Source: JBBRLA01 sp038231615 (GTDB taxonomy: Bacteria; Myxococcota_A; Polyangia; Palsa-1104; JAEUJZ01). Taken from it: a stretch of 16,961 bases of DNA. The notes below the pieces were generated by a model. The model saw only the letters and a list, made by a program, of their open reading frames with translations, was not told the DNA's origin and made no database searches. The position numbers and the translations under genes were made by a program. Positions 7,318-13,624 of the stretch are shown piece by piece; within the stretch, counting starts at the first letter, position 1, and the number at the start of each line of letters is the position of its first letter. The DNA lies in NCBI GenBank assembly GCA_038231615.1, contig JBBRLA010000105.1:1-16961 (forward strand), given 5' to 3'.

Positions 7318-8268
7318 ATGAAAGCCCTCATCACCGGAGGCGCCGGGTTTATCGGCAGTCACCTGGCCCACGAACTCCTCGGCCGCGGGCACGCCGTGCG
7401 CATCCTCGACGATCTGTCTTCCGGGACCCTTTCCAGCCTGGAACGCATGATTGACGACGACCACGCCGGCTACCTCGGCTTTATCGAGGGTGGGGTGGCC
7501 GAGGAACAGGCGCTGCGCCGGTCCCTGGCCGGGGTGGACACGGTCTTTCATCTGGCCACCCGGGCGCAGGTCCCGGCCAACCTGGAAAGCCCCGCCGACG
7601 CCTTTGCCAGCGATGTGGCCGGCACCTTCCGGCTCTTGGAAGAGGCCCGCCACCGCCGCCTGCGCCTGGTGCTCCTGTCCTCTTGCTCGGTCTATGGGGA
7701 GTCCCGCGGCGCCGCGCGCTTCACCGAGGACGATCCCCCGCGCCCCGCCTCGCCCCATGCCGGCTGCAAACTGGCCGCCGAGGCGCTCTGCCTGTCCTAC
7801 GGCAGGGGCTTCGGGCTGCCGGTCACCGTGGTGCGGCCGGTGAACGTCTACGGCCCGGGTCAGCGGGCCGACACCGCCGGCGGGGTGGTGGCGATCTTCT
7901 GCCAGCGGGCGCAGCTCGGCCTGCCCATCCTGGTTCACGGCAGCGGCGAGCAGACCCGCGACCTGCTCTACGTCGGGGACTGCGTGCGCCTCCTGTGCGA
8001 CGCCTCCTCGAACCCGGCCGAAGGGGAACTCCTGAACGCCGCCACCGGCATCGAGGTGTCCATGAACGAACTGGCCGATCGGGTGCGCCGCGCCCCCTTC
8101 GCTCACCCCACGACGCGCATCGACCACGTGGACTCGCCATCGCCTCGGGTCGAATTGGGCGGGGTGCGCTGCGACGCCAGCCGGGCGACCCGCCTGCTTG
8201 GCTGGCGCCCCCAGGTGTCGCTGGACGAGGGACTCGCCCGCACCGCCGCCTTCTTCCGCCACCTCTGA
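7318..8268 (+). CDS. Extended-SDR NAD-dependent sugar epimerase/dehydratase family protein
   Basis: This 316-residue protein is of the UDP-glucose 4-epimerase/sugar-nucleotide dehydratase (extended SDR) family. The dinucleotide-binding motif GGAGFIG is at 7-13 and Asp31 follows the second strand. HLATRAQVP (79-87), the active-site Ser/Thr region SSCSVYGE (Ser124), RPVNVYGPGQ and RDLLYVGD are also present. The start is set by AAGGAG (7304-7309), 8 nt before ATG. In the catalytic YxxxK motif the tyrosine is replaced: SPHAGCK gives His147 (CAT, 7756-7758) with Lys151 retained. CAT is one base from TAT. Loss of the Tyr would be expected to abolish or change catalysis. The gene follows the SpsF/SpsG-like pair on the same strand and most likely acts in the same surface-sugar pathway. 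Confidence 0.88.
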   Translation: MKALITGGAGFIGSHLAHELLGRGHAVRILDDLSSGTLSSLERMIDDDHAGYLGFIEGGVAEEQALRRSLAGVDTVFHLATRAQVPANLESPADAFASDVAGTFRLLEEARHRRLRLVLLSSCSVYGESRGAARFTEDDPPRPASPHAGCKLAAEALCLSYGRGFGLPVTVVRPVNVYGPGQRADTAGGVVAIFCQRAQLGLPILVHGSGEQTRDLLYVGDCVRLLCDASSNPAEGELLNAATGIEVSMNELADRVRRAPFAHPTTRIDHVDSPSPRVELGGVRCDASRATRLLGWRPQVSLDEGLARTAAFFRHL

Positions 8269-8270
8269 GC

Positions 8271-8597
8271 CTACCCCTGTACCGCCAGAAGACGCCGGGC
8301 CAGTTGGTGCTCCAGCGCGTCCGCCAGGGCGATGGGGTCCTGCCGCGCCGCCTGTAGTGCGACCTCCTGCATCGCCGGCAGCACGTCCTTCATGTGCTGC
8401 GCGTCGCCCCGCGTCCGGGACAGCTCGGCCAGGGAGGCGTTGATGTGCCGCAAAAGCGGGTCCAGTTCCGCCGCGGCCAACTCCTCGTGTCCGATGCGCA
8501 GGAGGCGCGCCAGGCGTTGTGCCTCGGCAATCAGATCCGGCAGATCGGGCACGGGGGAGGTTGGCACAAGGGGCTTTTCACGGAAAAGTTCACGCAT
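8271..8597 (-). CDS. Small helical protein coupled to Maf
   Basis: This is a 108-residue protein predicted to be almost wholly alpha-helical, rich in Leu, Ala, Glu and Arg after a Pro-rich N terminus. No signal peptide or membrane segment is visible. The gene is well supported: GGAGG (8611-8607 on this strand) lies 9 nt before the ATG, and the start lies inside the end of the Maf-like gene (8-bp overlap). Co-translation with Maf is expected. I do not recognise the family. Small helical proteins next to flagellar genes are often FliT- or FliS-like chaperones, but no diagnostic motif supports this here. It ends 2 bp from the converging epimerase stop. Confidence 0.78.
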   Translation of the reverse strand: MRELFREKPLVPTSPVPDLPDLIAEAQRLARLLRIGHEELAAAELDPLLRHINASLAELSRTRGDAQHMKDVLPAMQEVALQAARQDPIALADALEHQLARRLLAVQG

Positions 8598-9966
8598 TTG
8601 AGTTGACCTCCAGCTTCAGCCTGGTCAGAACGTCTGCCAGGGGTTGCTCGCTGCTGCCGCTGATGCGGGCGCCCAGCGGGCTGGTGTTGAACATCGGCAG
8701 CGGTCGGTGCTCGAAAAGATACGCTTCCAGCACCCGGCGGCAGGCGATCTGCGACGCCCCCGCGGCCACCGTCTTGCCGCCCACCCCGGGGATCGGCCGG
8801 GGGAACGTCGGGGTCGCTTCCTTCTGCCCCGGCGGCAGGCACAGGTCCGCGCCCAGCAGCACCAGCGCGTTTGCACCCAGGCGCCGCGAAAGGTCGATCG
8901 CCAGCAGGAGTTCGCTGCCGTCCGAACGCAGCTCCCCCCCCGCCGTGGTCCCCGGCACCAGCGCCACCCCCGCGGGCCCGATCAGGCCGGCGACGTACCG
9001 CGGCCCCTTCCAGCCCGCCGGGACCTGTGCATCGACCACCGGCACGTAGACCAGCCCCATCGGCAGCCCCGACCCGCGCAGCATGGGCGACACCTCGGGA
9101 TAGCCATCGATGGCGACCACGTAATTCGGGGAAAGCCCATGCTGCTCCAGCGCCATCAAGGCCTCGGGCAGGCATACCAGCACCGCCCTTTTGCGTCCCG
9201 GCGATTGGGGCGAGAAGATGCGTAACAGATGCGGCAACTGCGCCGGCAACGAAGGCCCCCCCGCGGCGATGAACACCGGCACCCCGGGGTGTTTGCCAAA
9301 AAGCGCCGTGACCCCCGGGTCGGCCGCCGCGATGGCCCGGTTGGCCTGCAAGTTTTTCTGCCACTGATCGCGCCGCTGCAGCAGCCGCTGCGCCGCCGAC
9401 TCTCCCGAAAGGACATCTAGCGCCGCGTCGCGCAGATCGACCCGCGCCGGATCCGGCAGGTGCAGCAGCGGCGGCACCGCCACGAAGTGCTGCGGCAGCG
9501 CCTGCTTGTCGTCGACCAGGAAGCGCAGGCGCGGGTTGCACAGGAGCGGCTTCAGATCGACCGCCCCGGCCACCGCCCGCAGCACCCCGGGCTGCAAGGC
9601 GATCACGTCGACCCGGCCGAACTCGCTGCGGTGGAGTAGCACCGAGAGCAAGTGCCCAGCACCGAAACCCAGCGCCAGCACCCGCCCGGCGCTTGCCGGC
9701 ACCCGATTCGCCTGCGCCTCGGCCTCGGCGATCGGGTCATAGGCACTGTGGATCAGCACCGGGCCCACCGACACGGTCGGCCAGCCGGATGCCGCCGCGC
9801 GCACGGTCACCGCGTTGGCACCCGTCGCAATCGGTGCCTGGGCGACGCGCTTGGCCAGGTCCAGGTCGCAGGCGGAAAGCGCCGCCAGGTTGGAACTGAG
9901 CAGCCGATCGGCAGGCACGCCGACGGCCATTTTCAGGGCGAGAGGAGGAGCATGTTCAATATTCAT
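8590..9966 (-). CDS. Maf/DUF115-family motility-associated glycosyltransferase
   Basis: This protein has 458 residues from the ATG at 9966. It matches the Maf (motility accessory factor) architecture. An N-terminal Rossmann-like segment, VLALGFGAGHLLSVLL (about 96-110), precedes NPRLRFLVDD. The DUF115 core begins PVFIAAGGPSL (about 228-238), continues with the YVVAIDGYPE segment, and has ALVLLGADLCLP later. Maf proteins are linked to transfer of pseudaminic or legionaminic acid onto flagellin in the cytoplasm. That fits the converging SpsF/SpsG-like and epimerase genes, although no flagellar gene lies in this window. No clear Shine-Dalgarno sequence precedes the ATG, and 37 more in-frame codons from a TTG run through the upstream repeat, so the start is moderately certain. 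Confidence 0.82.
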   Translation of the reverse strand: MNIEHAPPLALKMAVGVPADRLLSSNLAALSACDLDLAKRVAQAPIATGANAVTVRAAASGWPTVSVGPVLIHSAYDPIAEAEAQANRVPASAGRVLALGFGAGHLLSVLLHRSEFGRVDVIALQPGVLRAVAGAVDLKPLLCNPRLRFLVDDKQALPQHFVAVPPLLHLPDPARVDLRDAALDVLSGESAAQRLLQRRDQWQKNLQANRAIAAADPGVTALFGKHPGVPVFIAAGGPSLPAQLPHLLRIFSPQSPGRKRAVLVCLPEALMALEQHGLSPNYVVAIDGYPEVSPMLRGSGLPMGLVYVPVVDAQVPAGWKGPRYVAGLIGPAGVALVPGTTAGGELRSDGSELLLAIDLSRRLGANALVLLGADLCLPPGQKEATPTFPRPIPGVGGKTVAAGASQIACRRVLEAYLFEHRPLPMFNTSPLGARISGSSEQPLADVLTRLKLEVNSNA

Positions 9967-10005
9967 GGACAGGGTTTTCGGCACCGCAGCGGCACTTACA
10001 AGCCC

Positions 10006-10041
10006 CCGCTGCAACAGGGCCGCAAAAATCGCGAGAAGATC
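10006..10041 (+). repeat. 35-bp direct repeat, copy 1
   Basis: The copy begins CCGCTGCAACAGGG and ends GAGAAGATC. It differs from the second copy by one extra G and one G/A change. The period is about 62-63 bp, close to six helical turns, so both copies would face the same side of the DNA. A regulator-binding pair or a recent duplication are both possible. Confidence 0.75.
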
Positions 10042-10068
10042 AGCCCCTGCCCAGCTCACTACCCTTTT

Positions 10069-10103
10069 CCGCTGCAACAGGCCGCAAAAATCGCAAGAAG
10101 ATC
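10069..10103 (+). repeat. 35-bp direct repeat, copy 2
   Basis: The copy begins CCGCTGCAACAGGCC and ends CAAGAAGATC. It lies directly upstream of the TATAGT box of the PLP-enzyme gene and would overlap the usual -35 position, so a bound protein could block or help that promoter. Confidence 0.75.
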
Positions 10104-10112
10104 GATGCAGGC

Positions 10113-10118
10113 TATAGT
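10113..10118 (+). promoter_or_regulatory. -10 box, leaderless-type
   Basis: TATAGT is followed by six bases and then the ATG at 10125, so the transcript should start at about the start codon. There is no ribosome-binding sequence before this ATG. Confidence 0.6.
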
Positions 10119-10124
10119 CAAATC

Positions 10125-11219
10125 ATGTCCTGCGCGCTCTTCGCCGCCTGTCCGCAGCTCGCCGCGCGCCTGCCCCATCGTTCGCTGGGGAATTTTCCCA
10201 CGGCGCTCTCGCGGGTGACGGGCCTGGTGTCGCCGCGCGTCGACCTGTGGGTCAAGCGAGACGACCAGGCCGGGACCATCTACGGCGGCAACAAGGTGCG
10301 CAAGCTGGAGTTCCTTCTCGCCGACCCGCGCCTCTCCGCATCCCACCCGCCGGGCCTCCATACCCTGGGCGCCTACGGCTCCCACCAGGTCCTGGCCACC
10401 GCCCTGTACTGCCGCGCCCTGGGCCTGCGCTGCGCCGCCGTGGTCCTGCCCCAGCCGCCCACCGAGCACGCCCGGGACACCGCCCGCCTGAGCCTCGCCG
10501 CAGGGGCGCACCTGTTCCCGACCCGGGGCCTCCTGGATGTGCCCTGGCAGGTGCTGCGCGCCCGCCGGTTGCTCTCCCGCCTCTCGCCCGGCGCCACGCC
10601 CCTGTCCATCCCCCCAGGCGGATCCTCGCCCCTGGGCAACCTGGGCTGGGTCAGCGGGGGCCTGGAGATCGCCGCCCAGGTCCGTGCCGGCGAGGCCCCC
10701 CGCTTCGACGCAGTCTACGTCGCTTTCGGCTCTGGCGGCACCGCCGTGGGCCTGTGGCTGGGCTTGGGGGAAAGCGCCGCCTCCCTGGTGTGCGTCCGCG
10801 TGGTCCCCGCCCTGGTCGGCAACATTCTTTACCTGCGCCACCTGGCCGCCCGCACCGCCGACCTGCTTGACGCCGCCCTGGCCCCCGAACATCCCCCCTT
10901 GCGTGCCGCGCTGCGTCCGGCGTTGCGCGTCGACGGCCGTTTCCTCGGGCCGGGCTACGGCCACGTCACCCCGAAAGGCGCCGAGGCCGTGCGCCGAGCG
11001 GCGGCGGTGGGGCTGTTCCTGGAAACCACCTACACCGGCAAGGCCCTGGCGGCGCTCCTTGCCGATGCCGACGCCGGCCTGCTGGACGGCAAGCGCGTGC
11101 TCTTCATCAACACCTACAGCTCCGCCGACCTTCACGCCCTCCGGGCCGCCGCGCCACCCTCCTCCGAACTGCCCGAACCCTGCGACAGTTCTGCGGCCCC
11201 ACCCTTGCTGAATGAATGA
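10125..11219 (+). CDS. PLP-dependent ACC deaminase/D-cysteine desulfhydrase family enzyme
   Basis: This is a 364-residue fold-type II PLP enzyme. The family signature WVKRDDQAG followed by YGGNKVRKLEFLLAD is at about 43-67, with the PLP lysine predicted as Lys57. GSGGTAVGL is the phosphate-binding loop, and TYTGKALAAL is conserved near the C terminus. The substrate-side residues differ. The usual QSNH is replaced by AYGSHQ (about 89-94), and the HTGG segment reads NTYSS, so neither ACC nor D-cysteine should be assumed as substrate. The first residues match a start at 10125, which sits 6 nt after TATAGT and lacks a ribosome site. A Cys-rich secreted protein gene follows after 46 bp and may share the transcript. 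Confidence 0.88.
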   Translation: MSCALFAACPQLAARLPHRSLGNFPTALSRVTGLVSPRVDLWVKRDDQAGTIYGGNKVRKLEFLLADPRLSASHPPGLHTLGAYGSHQVLATALYCRALGLRCAAVVLPQPPTEHARDTARLSLAAGAHLFPTRGLLDVPWQVLRARRLLSRLSPGATPLSIPPGGSSPLGNLGWVSGGLEIAAQVRAGEAPRFDAVYVAFGSGGTAVGLWLGLGESAASLVCVRVVPALVGNILYLRHLAARTADLLDAALAPEHPPLRAALRPALRVDGRFLGPGYGHVTPKGAEAVRRAAAVGLFLETTYTGKALAALLADADAGLLDGKRVLFINTYSSADLHALRAAAPPSSELPEPCDSSAAPPLLNE

Positions 11220-11265
11220 AGTCTGTGGTCTATACGTCGGAACAGGCCAAGGAAGGAAACATCTG

Positions 11266-11559
11266 ATGCGTACGCTGTTTTTCGCGGTCCTTCTGCTCGG
11301 CGCCCTGCCCACGGCCGCTCGGGCCAGTGGCTGCTACATTTGCTCCAATGGCAGCGCCCCGTCGTGCAAGGACTACTGCGCCTACCATGGTGCCGATACC
11401 TTCGACAACCGGCACAAGTGCCAAGCCAAGGGCTGCAAGATCTCCGGCACCTCGGCCTGCCCGGATGCCAGCGCCAAGGCCCAGGTATGCAGCAGGGACG
11501 CGCCCACCAGCGACCCGATCGCCGCCATCCCGTGGTGCGCGGCCCCCGTCCGAAGCTGA
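11266..11559 (+). CDS. Small secreted cysteine-rich protein
   Basis: This is a 97-residue protein with a typical signal peptide (MRTLFFAVLLLGALPTAARA, cleavage about 20). The mature part of about 77 residues has nine cysteines, including CYIC at its start, a spacing that suggests a disulfide-bonded or metal-binding fold. The start is supported by GGAAGGA (11251-11257), 8 nt before the ATG. I do not recognise the family. An odd cysteine count leaves one free thiol or an intermolecular bond. The stop codon lies inside the first unit of the 30-bp tandem repeat, so the last two or three codons derive from that repeat. Confidence 0.75.
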   Translation: MRTLFFAVLLLGALPTAARASGCYICSNGSAPSCKDYCAYHGADTFDNRHKCQAKGCKISGTSACPDASAKAQVCSRDAPTSDPIAAIPWCAAPVRS

Positions 11560-11669
11560 CTGCGCCTGCCGCCACCCATCCGAAGCCGACTTCGCCCGGC
11601 GCAACCCATCCGAAGCTGACTACGCCCGCCGCCACCCGTCCGAAGCCGACTTTGCCCGGCGCCGGTTTC
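11550..11669 (+). repeat. 4 x 30-bp tandem repeat
   Basis: Four direct units begin CCGAAGC(T/C)GACT at 11550, 11580, 11610 and 11640; the fourth diverges after about 25 bases. Odd and even units resemble each other more, which suggests a 60-bp duplication. One frame would read a 10-residue repeat (PSEADxARRH). That frame has no start or family support, so I treat the array as intergenic. It overlaps the 3' end of the Cys-rich gene and precedes the DUF885 gene. Confidence 0.85.
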
Positions 11670-11698
11670 TCCCCTTGCATCGCGGGTCCGGCCGTGCC

Positions 11699-11704
11699 TA
11701 TCGT
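11699..11704 (+). promoter_or_regulatory. -10 box, near-leaderless
   Basis: TATCGT fits TANNNT and lies 9 nt before the ATG at 11714, giving at most a leader of two or three bases. No Shine-Dalgarno sequence is present. Confidence 0.4.
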
Positions 11705-11713
11705 CCGCCGACG

Positions 11714-13528
11714 ATGACACGCCTTGTGGTCCCCTTCGCCTTCCTCGCCTGCCTCCTGTTTTCCTTTCCCGGCGCCGCCTTCGCCGAGTCCCCCATAGGG
11801 GCCTTCGGCAAACGCTACCTCGACGGTCTCTTCGCCGCCAAGCCGCACCTGGCCAGCTTTATGGGAGACCCCCGTTTCGACGACCGCTGGCCCGATGTCT
11901 CCCCCGCAGGCGTGGCTTCGCGCCAGAAAGAATTGACCGCCCAGCAGGCCGAGCTGCAAAAGCTCCTTCTCGCCAGCCCCTCCCTGGACGATCGCATCGA
12001 CGGGCAGATCCTCGAAGACGCCATCCGCCTGGAACTGCTCTACCTCACCGAGATCCGCGAGTTTACCTGGGACCCGCGCCTTTTCGACAGCTTCCCGCCC
12101 TACGATCCCCGCGAAATCGTCGCCGACCGCCTGATCGGCCTGACCCAGCGCGGACAGGGGGCCCATGCCGAGGCCCGCCTGGCTTCCCTCACCGCCCGCC
12201 TGGCCCACCTGCCGGCGTTCTTGCAGGCGATGCAGGCCCAGCTTCAGCGGCCGGCGCGCATCTACACCGAGCGGGGCATTGCCGACAACCTGGGGCGGAT
12301 GCAAACCGTGCAAGGGGAAGTCAAACGCTTCATCGACGGCTTCACCTCGCCCCATCAGGCCGCCGCCCGCACGCGCGCAGAGGAGGCTCGCAAAAGCGCC
12401 CTGTCCGCCCTGCAAACCTACCAGCGATTCCTCCAGCAAACCCTGCTCCCCCGCAGCGATGGCGAATGGCGCCTGGGCGCGGCCCTTTTTGACAAAAAGT
12501 ACCCCCTGTCCCTGCAAACCGACCGTTCTCCCGACCAGGTGGTGGCGCGGGCCGAGGCGCGCTTCCTTGCTTCCCGGGCCGAACTTTACCTCGTGGCCCA
12601 GCGCCTCTACCGCAAGCTTTCCCCCCAAAAGCCCGCGCCGCCGGAAAATGCGTCTCCAAAAGAGCAAGGCCGGGTGATAAACGAGGTGAAGGCCGAACTG
12701 TCCAAGGACCACCCGCAGGCCGCCGAGCTGGTGCAGGCCCACGGCCGCTCCCTGTCCCGGATGCGCACCTTCATCGAGCACAAGAACCTGCTGGCCCTGC
12801 CCCCCGAAGACACCCTCTCTGTCGAGCCGATGCCGGCCTTCAAGCGCGGCGTGGTCGGCGCCGAATACCTGGCCCCAGACGTCCTTTCCCGCGAGGGGCC
12901 GTGGCGGGCGACCTACTTCGTCGACCCAATCGACCTGTCTCAGCCGGCGGCGAAGATCGAGGGCCTCCTGCGGGCCAACAACAACTACGAGGTGCAGCTC
13001 ACCGGCATGCACGAGGCCTACCCTGGGCACCACACCCAGCACTTCTACGCCCGCAAGAGCTGGAATCCGGTGCGTGCGGTGCTGTGGAACGGCCCGATGG
13101 AAGAGGGTTGGGCCTGCTACGCCACGACGTTGATGGTGGCGCAGGGCTGGGGCCGGGGGGCCGACGACCGCAATGACGCGTACCGATTTTTCGATCTGCT
13201 CGGGTCGCTGGTGGTGGCGCACAACGCCATCCTGGACGTGCGCCTGCACCGCGGCCAGATGACCGACGCCGAGGCGATGCGCCTGATGGTCGAGGAGGGG
13301 TTTCAAGAGCCGGCGTCGGCGGAGAAGAAGCTTTTGCGGGCCAAGATGGACAGCACCCAGCTCTCGCAGTACTTCCTGGGCCTTGTGGAGATCGAAGATT
13401 TGGAAAAGGACAAGAAGCAGCAGCAGTCGGATCGGCCCTTCGACCAGCGGGCCTTCAACGAGGCGCTCATCGGCCACGGCTCCATCGCCGTGCGCTACCT
13501 GCGACGCTACGTCCTGCCGGAGAAGTAG
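11714..13528 (+). CDS. Exported DUF885-family zinc metallopeptidase-like protein
   Basis: This 604-residue protein has a signal peptide (cleavage about AFA/E at 24) and a long mainly helical body. The metal site typical of DUF885 is HEAYPGHH (433-440), with the downstream glutamates in MEEGWACYA (462-470). The length fits the family (about 550-620). DUF885 proteins are predicted gluzincin-like peptidases, generally periplasmic or lipid-anchored; the substrate is unknown. The ATG at 11714 is chosen because it directly begins the signal peptide. The open frame extends upstream through the tandem repeat but has no signal or family support there. Leu/Ala/Gln-rich helices fill residues 70-300. The acyltransferase gene starts 24 bp downstream. 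Confidence 0.92.
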   Translation: MTRLVVPFAFLACLLFSFPGAAFAESPIGAFGKRYLDGLFAAKPHLASFMGDPRFDDRWPDVSPAGVASRQKELTAQQAELQKLLLASPSLDDRIDGQILEDAIRLELLYLTEIREFTWDPRLFDSFPPYDPREIVADRLIGLTQRGQGAHAEARLASLTARLAHLPAFLQAMQAQLQRPARIYTERGIADNLGRMQTVQGEVKRFIDGFTSPHQAAARTRAEEARKSALSALQTYQRFLQQTLLPRSDGEWRLGAALFDKKYPLSLQTDRSPDQVVARAEARFLASRAELYLVAQRLYRKLSPQKPAPPENASPKEQGRVINEVKAELSKDHPQAAELVQAHGRSLSRMRTFIEHKNLLALPPEDTLSVEPMPAFKRGVVGAEYLAPDVLSREGPWRATYFVDPIDLSQPAAKIEGLLRANNNYEVQLTGMHEAYPGHHTQHFYARKSWNPVRAVLWNGPMEEGWACYATTLMVAQGWGRGADDRNDAYRFFDLLGSLVVAHNAILDVRLHRGQMTDAEAMRLMVEEGFQEPASAEKKLLRAKMDSTQLSQYFLGLVEIEDLEKDKKQQQSDRPFDQRAFNEALIGHGSIAVRYLRRYVLPEK

Positions 13529-13540
13529 GGCAACATCCGT

Positions 13541-13546
13541 TACACT
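13541..13546 (+). promoter_or_regulatory. -10 box, leaderless-type
   Basis: TACACT ends 6 nt before the GTG at 13553, matching the spacing of TATAGT at 10113. It would give a leaderless acyltransferase mRNA even though the gene follows closely on the peptidase gene. Confidence 0.5.
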
Positions 13547-13552
13547 GATCCC

Positions 13553-13624
13553 GTGACCCCCTCGACTGCCGAGGTCCCGCGCGACCCCGTGACCCCCTCG
13601 AACGCCGAGGTCCCGCGCGTCGCT
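13553..13624 (+). repeat. Two 36-bp tandem units carrying duplicated start codons
   Basis: Units 13553-13588 and 13589-13624 are near-identical through about 31 bases, each opening GTGACCCCCTCGA. In frame they encode MTPSTAEVPRDP and VTPSNAEVPRVA. Each unit offers a GTG start, and the period of 36 keeps the frame, so the protein begins with a 12-residue repeat or starts at the second GTG. Confidence 0.85.

Larger units (their letters stand above)
9967..10124. promoter_or_regulatory. Divergent promoter region between Maf and PLP-enzyme genes
   Basis: This 158-bp interval serves two divergent genes. It is markedly richer in A and T than its surroundings and contains a 35/36-bp direct repeat (10006-10041 and 10069-10103). 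Next to the plus-strand gene is TATAGT (10113-10118). On the minus strand each repeat reads TTTTTGCGGC, and a TTGCGG could act as a -35, but the matching -10 is poor. Confidence 0.5.

Noticed and set aside
9967..10077. Longer Maf start at 10077
   Set aside because: It would use a TTG and translate through one of the 35-bp direct repeats; the same repeat translated elsewhere gives similar residues, pointing to non-coding DNA.
11327..11713. Upstream extension of the DUF885 frame with a 10-residue repeat
   Set aside because: The extension overlaps the well-supported Cys-rich gene in another frame, would bury the signal peptide inside the protein, and the repeat is better explained as a DNA tandem array.
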